Positions 52,394 through 60,790 of a stretch of DNA of 64,000 nucleotides are shown one piece after another (position 1 is the first letter of the stretch; each line of letters opens with the position of its first letter). Source of the DNA: Lentzea sp. NBRC 105346. GTDB lineage: Bacteria > Actinomycetota > Actinomycetes > Mycobacteriales > Pseudonocardiaceae. The notes under the pieces are model-generated. The model saw only the letters and a program-made list of their open reading frames with translations, was not told the origin of the DNA and did no database searches. A program made the position numbers and the translations under genes. The DNA lies in contig NZ_BSTQ01000011.1 of NCBI RefSeq assembly GCF_030269605.1, positions 62,001-126,000 on the forward strand, read 5' to 3'.

Positions 52394-53124
52394 AGCACCA
52401 ACCCTCCGTCGATTCCCAGCACCTGGCCGGTCACGAAGGACGCCTCGTCGCTGACCAGGAAGCGGATCACCTTCGCGACCTCGTCCGGGGTGCCCAGCCG
52501 GCCGAGCGCGGTGTCGGACTTCACGCGCTCCAGCACCTCGTCGGACTGCTCGGCGATCAGGTCCGTCTGGATGACGCCGGGCGCCACCGCGTTGACCCTG
52601 ATCCCGTACCGGCCGAGCTCCTTGGCCGCCGACTTCGCGGCCGCGACCAGCGCCGCCTTCGACGCGGCGTACACGGTCTGACCGGCGTTGCCGCGCTCGC
52701 CGACGATCGAGCCGAACAGCACGATCGCGCCGGTGCGCTTGCGCATCATCGCCCGCGCCGCGGCCTGCACGGTGTTGATCGTGCCCGCGACGTTCGTCTG
52801 CAGCGTGGTGCCGATGTGCTCGTCGGTGAGCATGCCGATGAGGCCGCCCTCGAGGATTCCCGCACTGGCCACGAGCACGTCGATACGGCCGTGCTCCTTG
52901 GCGACGGCCTTGAAGACGTCCTTGATCGCCGCCGAGTCCGTCACGTCGAGCGCGACGCCGTGGACCCGTTCGCCCAGCTCGGCGGCGCGCTTCTCCGCGG
53001 TCTCGCGGTCGCGGCCGGTGATGACGACCGTCGCACCGGCCTCCACCAGCGCCGAGGCGGTGGCGAAGCCGATGCCGCGGGTTCCGCCCGTGACCACCGC
53101 GACCTTGCCGGAGAAGTCACTCAC
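52390..53124 (-). CDS. SDR-family reductase (FabG-like)
   Basis: 244 residues. Cofactor motif TGGTRGIGFA, catalytic Ser region LFGSIVG near 139, Y-x-x-x-K as YAASK near 155, and GVIQTDL near 185. Could reduce a 3-oxoacyl-ACP to the 3-hydroxyacyl form or act on an aldehyde. Overlaps the ligase by 4 bases and the carrier protein gene by 8. Confidence 0.9.
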   Translation of the reverse strand: MSDFSGKVAVVTGGTRGIGFATASALVEAGATVVITGRDRETAEKRAAELGERVHGVALDVTDSAAIKDVFKAVAKEHGRIDVLVASAGILEGGLIGMLTDEHIGTTLQTNVAGTINTVQAAARAMMRKRTGAIVLFGSIVGERGNAGQTVYAASKAALVAAAKSAAKELGRYGIRVNAVAPGVIQTDLIAEQSDEVLERVKSDTALGRLGTPDEVAKVIRFLVSDEASFVTGQVLGIDGGLVL

Positions 53125-53356
53125 TAACGCCGAACCCCTTCAGCATGTCGACGGCGACCTTGAAGCTGCTCATGTCGATGACCTGTTCGGTCTCGAACTG
53201 CACGTCGAACTCGTCCTCGATGGCCGCGACGAGCGCCATGTGGCCGACGGAGTCCCACGCCTCGATGTCGCGGTACTTGAGGTTCTCGACGTCGACGTCG
53301 TCGTCCAGCTGGAGGGCGTCGACGAAGACACCGCGAAGACGGTCGTTAAGCGACAT
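53117..53356 (-). CDS. Acyl carrier protein
   Basis: 79 residues, acidic, four-helix ACP pattern. The phosphopantetheine serine lies in WDSVGHMALVAAIEDEF near residue 36 (DSV in place of the DSL of fatty-acid ACP, as in many specialised carriers). Dedicated to this operon by position, between the LpxA-like and SDR genes. Confidence 0.93.
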   Translation of the reverse strand: MSLNDRLRGVFVDALQLDDDVDVENLKYRDIEAWDSVGHMALVAAIEDEFDVQFETEQVIDMSSFKVAVDMLKGFGVSE

Positions 53357-53386
53357 GCTGTTGCTCTCGTTCTCTCGGTAGCCGGA

Positions 53387-54085
53387 TCAGTGCTGGGGTT
53401 CGCGCTCGGACCACGCCTTGAGCAGCGCGGCGACTTCCTCGGGGAGACCGGCGGGCACCTGCGGGTCCTTACCGGTCAGGAAGCTGGTGAGCGCGGCGAT
53501 GGTGTCCTCGTCGCAGCCGCGGCGCTGCAGGCCGACGACGTTGATGCCGGACGTGCGCGCGGGGTTGCCGACGGTGATGGTGAACGCGCCGACCTCCTTG
53601 CGGACGGCCGAGCCCATGCCGACCATCGCGCCGGGGCCGATCTCGACGCGCTGGTGCACGACGGTGCCGAGGCCGATGTTCGAGTAGGACCAGACGTGCA
53701 CGTGGCCCGCGATCTGCACGGCGCTGGTGACCACGACGTTGTCGTCGAGGCGGCAGTCGTGCGCGACGTGCGCGCGGCCCATCAGGTAGCAGTCGTTGCC
53801 GATCTTGGTCGGGTGCGTGAAGCCCTGGTTGACCGTGACGAACTCGCGGATGCGGTTGCGGTCGCCGATCTCGACGCCGGGGCCCTCGACCTCGCCGTCC
53901 CAGCCCGCCGGGTGCGGCGCGGCCAGGTACTCGGCGGGTCCGCCGATGCTGACGTGCGGCCCGATCCAGTTGCCGTCGCCGATGCGGGTCGGCCCGGCGA
54001 TCACCGTGTACGGTCCGATGACGTTGTCGTCGCCGAGTTCGACGTCCGCGCCGATGATCGCGGTCTCGTGAATGCGGTTGGCCAC
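53387..54085 (-). CDS. LpxA-like acyl-ACP-dependent acyltransferase (left-handed beta helix)
   Basis: 232 residues from a GTG. Hexapeptide-repeat domain at 1-180. Several segments match LpxA rather than generic hexapeptide acetyltransferases: VEIGDRNRIREFVTVN near 72, AHVAHDC near 109 including the catalytic histidine, TVVHQRVEIG near 144, and GINVVGLQRRGCDEDTI near 184. LpxA transfers a 3-hydroxyacyl group from ACP to a UDP-amino sugar for lipid A, absent from Gram-positive bacteria. A C-terminal helical extension is short. It is first in the operon with its own ACP, so acyl transfer to an amino sugar is the best guess. Confidence 0.85.
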   Translation of the reverse strand: MANRIHETAIIGADVELGDDNVIGPYTVIAGPTRIGDGNWIGPHVSIGGPAEYLAAPHPAGWDGEVEGPGVEIGDRNRIREFVTVNQGFTHPTKIGNDCYLMGRAHVAHDCRLDDNVVVTSAVQIAGHVHVWSYSNIGLGTVVHQRVEIGPGAMVGMGSAVRKEVGAFTITVGNPARTSGINVVGLQRRGCDEDTIAALTSFLTGKDPQVPAGLPEEVAALLKAWSEREPQH

Positions 54086-54197
54086 CGTGTCCTGTCCTGC
54101 CCGTGAGTCGGTTTGTAACCCACGTCACCGGGGCGTATCCACCGGACGGGGCCGGGGAGCCACTCTACCCAACGAGCAGGACAGGCCAGGACGCGCC

Positions 54198-55565
54198 TCA
54201 GAGGCCCAGCAGGCCCTTGCAGGTGTCGATCACCAGGCGTTCCGCGGTTCCGGGACCCCCTTCGAAGCCCGAGGAGAACTTCAGCGGGCTGGGCCAGGCG
54301 TAGGACATGGTCCAGCACCCGGAGCCCGCGATGGTGTCGTCGCCGTCGTTCCACCCGGCCTCGTAGCCACCGTGCAGGTTGCCGCCCGAGCGCAACGTGT
54401 CGTTGTCCGCGACATAGGCCTCGCACTCGTTCGCGTAGCCCATCACCCAGAGGTTGCCGGGGAACATCTTGCGCAGCCGCACGTGGTACGCCGACAACGG
54501 CTCGTGCGCGAGCGCCAGGATGCTGAGCCCGCCGAGGTTCCACCGCTGGATCGGCATCGGGATCGACGTCGGCAGGTCGCCGTCGTCGATCAGCTTGAGC
54601 ATGACGTCGGCGTGCCGCCAGTCCACGTCCAGCGGGTTCAGCGAGTCGTGCCTGGCCTGGTACTTCTCCCGCAGCATGGCCCGGACGGACGGCTTGGACG
54701 TGTCCACGTTGAACGGCAGGTCGATCTCCACCAGCGCGGTGCCGATCGGCCCGGTGAGCGGGGTGAAGTCGGCCTCGTCGACCAGGTGCACGACCTCGCG
54801 GCCGAGGATGCCGCCGATGAGGTCGGTGGTGGCCGGGATGTGCGGGTCGTGCGCCTCCTGGTCGCCGCACGCGCCCTGCACGAAGAGCGCGGGCACGCCC
54901 AGCTCGTCCTCGATGAGCTCGGCGGCCACGGCCGGGAACTCGCCGTCGAACACGTCGTCCTTGCCGCGCGAGACCGGGTGGCAGGCGGCGCCGAAGACGA
55001 CCGCGAACAGCTCGTCGTCGACCGTGTCGACGCGCAGCACCGGCACGGTGTTCAGCACGGTGTCCAGCCCGACGCGGTTGAAGCCGATGTTGGCCTCACC
55101 CTCGGCGTAGGAGAGCGTGACCTCCTTGCGCTCCTGGTCGAGCGTGTCGCGGACCAGCTGGATCAGCGCGTCGGTGATCAGGAACGCGGTGCCGTTGACG
55201 GCGTCGATGTCCTGGTCGTTGAGGCCCATGATGATGAACGGACTGGGCCGCGTGTCCCCGTACAGCGCGCCCGAGTGCGTGTGGCTGGCGAGGATGATCA
55301 GGTCGTTCTCGGCGATCAGCCCCTCGTCGACCAGCGTCCCCCTGATCGTCTGGTGCACGTCGCGCGGAACGCTGACCAGGTCCGCGCGCAGCAGCACCTT
55401 CGGGACGTCGTTGTCCCAGATCACCAGGCAGTGCGCGCGCAACCTGCGTGCGACCACCCCGTGGTTGCCGCGCCGGTCCCAGCCGTACCCGCCCATCCAG
55501 AGGCTCGGGTACGGCGGGAACTCCGGCGTGATGTCGATCGAGTCGACGGCCGCTTCGAACGCCAT
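54198..55565 (-). CDS. Neutral/alkaline ceramidase-fold hydrolase, cytoplasmic
   Basis: 455 residues from ATG 55565, preceded by AAAGGGGGAG. Opens with VDSIDITPEFPPYPSLWMGGYG and carries SHTHSGALYGD near 104, as in PF04734 neutral ceramidases. It lacks a signal peptide, and the usual catalytic serine motif GDVSPN is replaced by GACGDQEAH near 250, so true ceramidase activity is doubtful. The C-terminal Ig-like part is shorter than in ceramidases. It lies 112 bases upstream of the acyl-transfer operon on the same strand and may deacylate its product. Confidence 0.75.
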   Translation of the reverse strand: MAFEAAVDSIDITPEFPPYPSLWMGGYGWDRRGNHGVVARRLRAHCLVIWDNDVPKVLLRADLVSVPRDVHQTIRGTLVDEGLIAENDLIILASHTHSGALYGDTRPSPFIIMGLNDQDIDAVNGTAFLITDALIQLVRDTLDQERKEVTLSYAEGEANIGFNRVGLDTVLNTVPVLRVDTVDDELFAVVFGAACHPVSRGKDDVFDGEFPAVAAELIEDELGVPALFVQGACGDQEAHDPHIPATTDLIGGILGREVVHLVDEADFTPLTGPIGTALVEIDLPFNVDTSKPSVRAMLREKYQARHDSLNPLDVDWRHADVMLKLIDDGDLPTSIPMPIQRWNLGGLSILALAHEPLSAYHVRLRKMFPGNLWVMGYANECEAYVADNDTLRSGGNLHGGYEAGWNDGDDTIAGSGCWTMSYAWPSPLKFSSGFEGGPGTAERLVIDTCKGLLGL

Positions 55566-55662
55566 GAACTCCCCCTTTGTGACGCACACCACGTCGTACG
55601 TATGTGGTGTCGTCTATTAGGAGGCGCTCGCTACGGCTCAAGTACCAGGTTTTGCGGATTTC

Positions 55663-56919
55663 TCACTTGATCGGCGCAAGTGTTTCCACGCCACCCATGA
55701 ACGGCCGCAGCGCCTCGGGGACGCGCACGGAACCGTCCGCGAGCTGGTGGTTCTCCAGGATCGCGACGATCCACCTGGTCGTGGCCAGCGTGCCGTTGAG
55801 CGTGGCGACGGTCTGCGGCTTGCCGTTCTCGTCGCGGTAGCGGATGTTCAGCCGCCGCGCCTGGAACGTGGTGCAGTTCGACGTCGAGGTCAGCTCGCGG
55901 TACTTGCCCTGGGTCGGCACCCACGCCTCGCAGTCGAACTTGCGGTGCGCGGACGTGCCGAGGTCGCCGGTCGCCGTGTCGATGACGCGGTAGGGCACCT
56001 CGATCTTGGCGAGCATGTCCTCTTCCCAGCCCAGCAGCCGGGCGTGCTCGGCCTCGGCGTCCTCCGGCTTCACGTAGGAGAACATCTCGACCTTGTTGAA
56101 CTGGTGCACGCGGATGATGCCTCGGGTGTCCTTGCCGTACGACCCGGCCTCGCGGCGGTAGCACGACGACCAGCCCGCGTACCGCTTGTCCGTCTCGATG
56201 ATCTCGTCGGCGTGCAGGCCGGCGAGCGGCACCTCCGAGGTGCCGACGAGGTACAGGTCGTCGTTCTCCAGGTGGTAGATCTCGCTCGCGTGCGCACCGA
56301 GGAACCCGGTGCCCGCCATGATCTCCGGCCGGACCAGCGTGGGCGTGATGGTGAGCGTGAAGCCGTTCTTGATCGCCTCGGCGGCGGCCATGTTCAGCAG
56401 CGCGAGCTCGAGCTGCGCGCCGACACCCGTCAGGAAGTAGAACCGCGAGCCGCTGACCTTGGCGCCGCGCTCCATGTCGACCGCGCCGAGCGCCGTGGCC
56501 AGGTCCAGGTGGTCCTTGGGCTCGAAGTCGAACGTCTTCGGCTCGCCCACCGTCTTGAGCACGACGAAGTCGTCCTCGCCGCCGACCGGGGCGTCGGGGT
56601 GCACCAGGTTCGGGACGCTGCGGTGCAGCTCCTCGAGCTCCTGCTCGGTCTGGTGCTGCTCGGCTTCCGCGGCCTTGACCTCGGCGGCCAGCTCCTTCGC
56701 CTTGGCGAGCAGCGCCGCACGCTCGTCGCCCTTGGCCTTGCCGACCTCCTTGCCGAGCAGCTTCTGCTCGGCGCGCAGCGAGTCCGCCCGGGAGATGGCG
56801 GAACGGCGGCGCTCGTCGGCCGCCAGGAGGGAGTCGACGACACCCTCGTCCTCGCCACGGGCGCGCTGCGAGGCGCGCACGATCTCCGGGTTCTCGCGCA
56901 GAACTTTGAGGTCAATCAC
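55663..56919 (-). CDS. serS: Seryl-tRNA synthetase
   Basis: 418 residues from GTG 56919. N-terminal antiparallel coiled coil (residues 25-100) that grips the long arm of tRNA-Ser, then class II core: motif 1 around [12 protein letters not shown], motif 2 [17 protein letters not shown] near 250, motif 3 [16 protein letters not shown] near 375. Normal length. The GTG is preceded by no ribosome site and lies 12 bases after a hairpin, which suggests a leaderless message. Confidence 0.97.
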   Translation of the reverse strand: MIDLKVLRENPEIVRASQRARGEDEGVVDSLLAADERRRSAISRADSLRAEQKLLGKEVGKAKGDERAALLAKAKELAAEVKAAEAEQHQTEQELEELHRSVPNLVHPDAPVGGEDDFVVLKTVGEPKTFDFEPKDHLDLATALGAVDMERGAKVSGSRFYFLTGVGAQLELALLNMAAAEAIKNGFTLTITPTLVRPEIMAGTGFLGAHASEIYHLENDDLYLVGTSEVPLAGLHADEIIETDKRYAGWSSCYRREAGSYGKDTRGIIRVHQFNKVEMFSYVKPEDAEAEHARLLGWEEDMLAKIEVPYRVIDTATGDLGTSAHRKFDCEAWVPTQGKYRELTSTSNCTTFQARRLNIRYRDENGKPQTVATLNGTLATTRWIVAILENHQLADGSVRVPEALRPFMGGVETLAPIK

Positions 56920-56931
56920 ACAAATGAGAGT

Positions 56932-56967
56932 AGTAGGCCTCCACAAAGAACTTTGTGGAGGCCTACT
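56932..56967 (-). terminator. Perfect 17-bp hairpin between DUF350 gene and serS
   Basis: Arms 56932-56948 and 56951-56967 with only AA between them. Located 9 bases after the DUF350 stop and 12 bases before the serS GTG on the same strand, so it should end the upstream transcript and leaves little space for a serS promoter. Confidence 0.75.
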
Positions 56968-56975
56968 GCAACGTC

Positions 56976-57425
56976 CTAGCTGATCGCGACGGCGACGACC
57001 AGGCCCAGGGCCACGTGCGCGGAGGCGACGACGACGCTGGCGGGCGCGAAGTTCTTGTCCTCGATCAGGCCACCGATGTCCAGCCGCGTGATCCACTCCA
57101 GCAGCCGGACCGCGCCGACCTGCACGATGATGCCGACCAGGCCGTAGATCAGGGAGCTGAGCAGGCCCTCGTCGAGCTTGCCCGCGGACGAGTAGATCGC
57201 CACGACGACGATCAGCGCCATGCTGAACATGCCGGCCGCGGTCACGATCACCGCGTTCGGGCAGCCGCCGCGCACCAGCAACGACAGCTTGCCCGGCGTC
57301 GTCCAGTCGATCGCGTAGAAGCCGAACACCATCAGAATCAGACCGACGACGGCGTACAGCGCGATCGCGCCGACGCCCCGGCCGATGGCCGAGCCGAAGC
57401 CGGGGTCCAACGCGAGGCTCACCAT
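56976..57425 (-). CDS. DUF350-family membrane protein (YjfL-like)
   Basis: 149 residues from ATG 57425 with a GAAGGGA site upstream. Four membrane helices and the family's duplicated layout, with [11 protein letters not shown] and [15 protein letters not shown] loops. Found next to ATP-grasp glutathionylspermidine synthase-like genes in many bacteria (E. coli yjfL beside yjfC). Function unknown; probably supports a membrane-associated product of that ligase. Confidence 0.87.
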   Translation of the reverse strand: MVSLALDPGFGSAIGRGVGAIALYAVVGLILMVFGFYAIDWTTPGKLSLLVRGGCPNAVIVTAAGMFSMALIVVVAIYSSAGKLDEGLLSSLIYGLVGIIVQVGAVRLLEWITRLDIGGLIEDKNFAPASVVVASAHVALGLVVAVAIS

Positions 57426-57444
57426 TTGTGCTGTTCCCTTCCAG

Positions 57445-58608
57445 TCACTCAACAATTCGATGCGGCACGAACGCCGCGCCATCGTCGGTCACGAGACCGA
57501 CCGTTTCTCGGATGCCGAGTCCCGCCGCCGTGTCGCCGACGATCCAGGCACCCAGTGCGGGGCGGTAGCCGTCGAACTCCGGAAGCGGGTCGAACAGCTG
57601 GTAGACGTAGCCCTCCTTGCCGTAGACGCCGCCGGTCTGGGTCTCGTAACCGGGCGCCACGATCTGGATGTTCGAGCCCTCCCGGCCCAAACGCGGCTTG
57701 CGCACGTACTCAGTGAGCATCCCGGGTTCGTCGAGGTACGCCGGGAGCAGGTTCGGGTGGCCGGGGTACATCTCCCACAGCACGGCCAGCAGCGCCTTGT
57801 TGGAGAGCAGCATCTTCCAGAGCGGCTCGATCCACAGCGTGCCCGGCAGGGACTCGACGGCGTAGCGGCCGAACTGCTCCTCGACCACCCATTCCCACGG
57901 GTAGAGCTTCACGACCGTGCTCATCGGCGCCTCTTCGAGGTCGACGAACCGGCGCAACAGCGAGTCCCAGCCGATCTCCTCGATCGCCAGGCCCACGGTG
58001 TTCATGCCCGCCTCGGCCGCGGTCTCCTGCAGGTAGGCGAGCGTCAGGTGGTCCTCACCCGAGGGGTCCGCCGACGACCACGTGAAGTGCACCTCGCCGG
58101 ACGGCAGCTTCGCGGTGATCTCCGCCCACTGCTCGACGAGCTTCTCGTGGATCGAGTTCCACTGGTCGTCCTCGGGGAACGCGTCGGTCTTCCAGTTCCA
58201 CTGGATGACCGAGGCCTCCAGCAGGGACGTGGGCGTGTCCGCGTTGTACTCGAGCAGCTTGGCCGGGCCCTTGCCGTCGTAACGGAGGTCGAACCGGCCG
58301 TAGACGTGCGGGTCGCGGCGTTTCCACGAGTCCGCGATCGCCGGCCACACCCACTCGGGGATGCCGAAGTCGCGGTACCGCTCGGTGGTGACCACGTTGT
58401 CCACCGCGTCGAGGCACATGGAGTGGAGCAGCTCGACGTCCGCCTCCAGCGACAGGATGTCGCTCATGTCGAAGACGTAGTGGACGGACTCGTCCCAGTA
58501 CGGCCGCTGCGCGCCGTTCAACCCGGCGGCGGGCGCTCCGAAGACGAGCCCCTGTTCCGCAACCACCGACTGCCAGTTCTGGCGTGGTTGCGAAGTTTCG
58601 CGACGCAA
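57445..58608 (-). CDS. Glutathionylspermidine synthase-like ATP-grasp ligase (YgiC/YjfC family)
   Basis: 387 residues, probably from a TTG at 58608 with GGGGGCAG ahead of it. PF03738 pattern: YWDESVHYVFDMSD near 37, GRFDLRYDGKGPAKLLEYNA near 103 and NADTPTSLLEASVIQW, with late YVRKPRLGREGSNI near 305 as nucleotide-binding region. It lacks the amidase domain of true GspSA. Likely joins an amine to a peptide or acid; the substrate is unknown. Forms a module with the DUF1190-like gene (1-base gap) and DUF350. Confidence 0.9.
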   Translation of the reverse strand: MRRETSQPRQNWQSVVAEQGLVFGAPAAGLNGAQRPYWDESVHYVFDMSDILSLEADVELLHSMCLDAVDNVVTTERYRDFGIPEWVWPAIADSWKRRDPHVYGRFDLRYDGKGPAKLLEYNADTPTSLLEASVIQWNWKTDAFPEDDQWNSIHEKLVEQWAEITAKLPSGEVHFTWSSADPSGEDHLTLAYLQETAAEAGMNTVGLAIEEIGWDSLLRRFVDLEEAPMSTVVKLYPWEWVVEEQFGRYAVESLPGTLWIEPLWKMLLSNKALLAVLWEMYPGHPNLLPAYLDEPGMLTEYVRKPRLGREGSNIQIVAPGYETQTGGVYGKEGYVYQLFDPLPEFDGYRPALGAWIVGDTAAGLGIRETVGLVTDDGAAFVPHRIVE

Positions 58609-58609
58609 G

Positions 58610-59257
58610 TCAGCTGCCCCCGCTCGAACCGCTGCTCTTCAGACCGAACCCACCGCGCTGGATGGTCGTGCCGGACTTCGTGGTGACGTTGGCACCCTTG
58701 GGCAGGGTGTAGCTGCCGCCGCTGACCTTCTGGCCGACGGAGTAGCCGGGGCCGCCGTAGTAGTAGCGGTAGGAGCTGCCGCCGACGTAGATGAAGCCGT
58801 TGCTGCTGTACCCGCCGTGCGACCGGTAGTAGCTCTCGCTGCAGTAGTCGTCGTCCACGACGACGTCGTTCTGCGTGCACTGCGCGGTCACGTTGTCGGG
58901 GCTGGCCGCCGCGTACCAGATCGCGACGAGGCCGACGACGCCCACGGTGACGCCGCCACCGATGAGCACGCGCTTACGGATCTTGCGCTTCTTCTCGTAG
59001 GCGGCCGCCTCGGCGAGGTAGCGCTCCTGCTCGGCCTTCTTCGCGGCCTCGCGTGCGCGCTGCTCGGCCAGTGTCGGCGGACGCGGCTGGGTGACGCCGG
59101 GCCGCTGCTGGCGCATCTGCCCGCGCCCCTTCTTCGCCGGCGCGTTCGGGTCAGGAACCTGTTCCGCGGGCGGCGGAACGTACGGCGGCGGCTGCTGCTG
59201 CGGCTGGCCCGACGGCGGTGTCGGGTTGTCTGGTCCTGGCACGTTGTTGTCAGTCAT
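58610..59257 (-). CDS. Membrane-anchored protein resembling DUF1190 (YgiB/YjfM)
   Basis: 215 residues from ATG 59257. Residues 1-60 are Pro/Gln-rich; a basic helical stretch leads to one membrane helix at 100-120. The extracytoplasmic tail has two Cys and a Tyr/Gly-rich segment that ends in QRGGFGLKSS, matching the RGGFG ending of YgiB/YjfM. In E. coli those genes adjoin the same ATP-grasp and DUF350 genes, so this may be the protein acted on by the ligase. Confidence 0.78.
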   Translation of the reverse strand: MTDNNVPGPDNPTPPSGQPQQQPPPYVPPPAEQVPDPNAPAKKGRGQMRQQRPGVTQPRPPTLAEQRAREAAKKAEQERYLAEAAAYEKKRKIRKRVLIGGGVTVGVVGLVAIWYAAASPDNVTAQCTQNDVVVDDDYCSESYYRSHGGYSSNGFIYVGGSSYRYYYGGPGYSVGQKVSGGSYTLPKGANVTTKSGTTIQRGGFGLKSSGSSGGS

Positions 59258-59375
59258 CACCACTCCCGCGGGGAAGGTACCGAGAGACGCGGCCGAACGA
59301 GTGACGAGTGTCCTAACCGAAACACACATCACCCAGCCGACACTGGTCTAACACGGCACAGGCATCATGGCTTAG

Positions 59376-60443
59376 ATGTCTCCGAGCGCCCGTTGGTTGA
59401 GTCGACCAGGACACACCCGCGACACGCGGGTGGTCATGCTGGGCGCGCTCGCGGGAGCGTTCATCCTGCTCATGCTCAGCGCGTTCACCACGGTCCTGGG
59501 CACCGGCGGCCCGCTGGGCCACTCCCGCTCCGCGGTCAACGCCGCCTACGAGGCCAACGCCGGCGACTGCCTGAACTGGTCGAAGGACCTGTCCGACGCC
59601 CAGAAAGTGGACTGCGGAAAGCAGCACAAGTTCGAGGTCAGCGGCCTGGCCGACCTCAGCGCGACCTATCCGGCCTCAGCGCCGTTCCCAGACGGCACGC
59701 TGTGGCAGAAGATCAGCCAGGACCACTGCGCCCAGACGTCACTGACCTACCTGTCGAACAAGTTCGACCCGTTCGGCAAGTACTCGGTCGGCTCCCTGAA
59801 CCCGGACGAGAAGCGCTGGGTGGCCGGCGACCGCTCGATCCGCTGCGGCCTACAGGTGTCCGCGCCATCCGGCGCGCTGCTCCCGTCGTTCGGCAGCGCC
59901 AAGAACGTCGACCAGTCCGACGTCTTCGACCCGGCCGTCTGCCTCGGCGTAACCCCCGAGGGCAACGTCGGCGACCCCGTCGACTGCGCGCAGGCGCACA
60001 CGTTCGAGATCGTCGGCATCGTCGACCTCGGCAACGGCGAGTTCCCGGCGCCGGAGAAGCAGGAAGCCACGATGGCCGAGCAGTGCGCCAAGATCACCGC
60101 CGAGTACACCGGCGGCGCCGACCTTCGAGCGAAGAACCTGCTGGTCAGCTGGGACACGCGCAAGCAGGAAAGCTGGGCGGCCGGCTCGCACAAGGCGAAC
60201 TGCAAGGTCGGCGCCGTGCCCGCCGACGGCAAACTCGTGCCGTGGACCGGCTCGGTGCGCAACCCGAACGCCCCGCCCATCACGCCGTCCAACCCGCCGC
60301 AGACGACGACCGTGCAGCAGTCCGAAGCCACCGGTGCTCCGCTGCACTCGGAGTCCGCTTCCTCCACGGCGCCGCCGTCTTCTTCGGGGCTCCAGGTGCC
60401 GACCCTGCGTCCTCCCACCACCACTTCGTCGGAGACGCCGTGA
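59376..60443 (+). CDS. Septum-formation family membrane protein (Rv3835-like)
   Basis: 355 residues. One membrane helix at 21-43, then an extracytoplasmic domain with two related halves, each with Cys pairs (GDCLNW...VDCGKQHKFEVSG and AVCLGV...VDCAQAHTFEIVG), and a Pro/Ser/Thr tail. Same family and same place beside serS as M. tuberculosis Rv3835. Assigned to 'septum formation' by family name; direct function unproven. Confidence 0.88.
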   Translation: MSPSARWLSRPGHTRDTRVVMLGALAGAFILLMLSAFTTVLGTGGPLGHSRSAVNAAYEANAGDCLNWSKDLSDAQKVDCGKQHKFEVSGLADLSATYPASAPFPDGTLWQKISQDHCAQTSLTYLSNKFDPFGKYSVGSLNPDEKRWVAGDRSIRCGLQVSAPSGALLPSFGSAKNVDQSDVFDPAVCLGVTPEGNVGDPVDCAQAHTFEIVGIVDLGNGEFPAPEKQEATMAEQCAKITAEYTGGADLRAKNLLVSWDTRKQESWAAGSHKANCKVGAVPADGKLVPWTGSVRNPNAPPITPSNPPQTTTVQQSEATGAPLHSESASSTAPPSSSGLQVPTLRPPTTTSSETP

Positions 60444-60790
60444 GCGTCGAGATGACGCGTGCTCGGTTCGAGGAGCTGGTCGCTTCGTCGCTGGACCTGC
60501 TGCCGCCCGAGTTCGCGCGGGCCATGGACAACGTCGTCGTGCTGGTGGAGGACCGCAACCCGTCGGATCCTTCGCTGCTCGGGCTGTACACCGGGATTGC
60601 TTTGACGCGGCGGACTACCGACTACGGCGGGGTCATGCCCGACCAGATCTTCATCTACCGCGAGGCCATCCTCGACATCTGCTCCGACGAGGAGGATGTC
60701 GTGGAGGAGGTGGCGATCACTGTGATCCACGAGATCGCTCATCACTTCGGGATCGATGACGACCGGCTGCACGAGCTCGGGTGGGGCTGA
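60440..60790 (+). CDS. Small zincin metallopeptidase (Rv3836-like)
   Basis: 116 residues from a GTG that overlaps the previous gene by 4 bases. Zinc motif HEIAHHFGIDDDRLHELGWG occupies the C-terminus, as in the PF06262 minimal zincins. No membrane segment. Coupled translation with the septum-formation protein suggests a shared role. A run of seven T residues follows the stop codon. Confidence 0.92.
   Translation: MSVEMTRARFEELVASSLDLLPPEFARAMDNVVVLVEDRNPSDPSLLGLYTGIALTRRTTDYGGVMPDQIFIYREAILDICSDEEDVVEEVAITVIHEIAHHFGIDDDRLHELGWG

Noticed and set aside
56920..56975. T-box leader of serS
   Set aside because: Space before serS is under 60 bases and mostly one perfect hairpin; T-box specifier and antiterminator sequences are absent.
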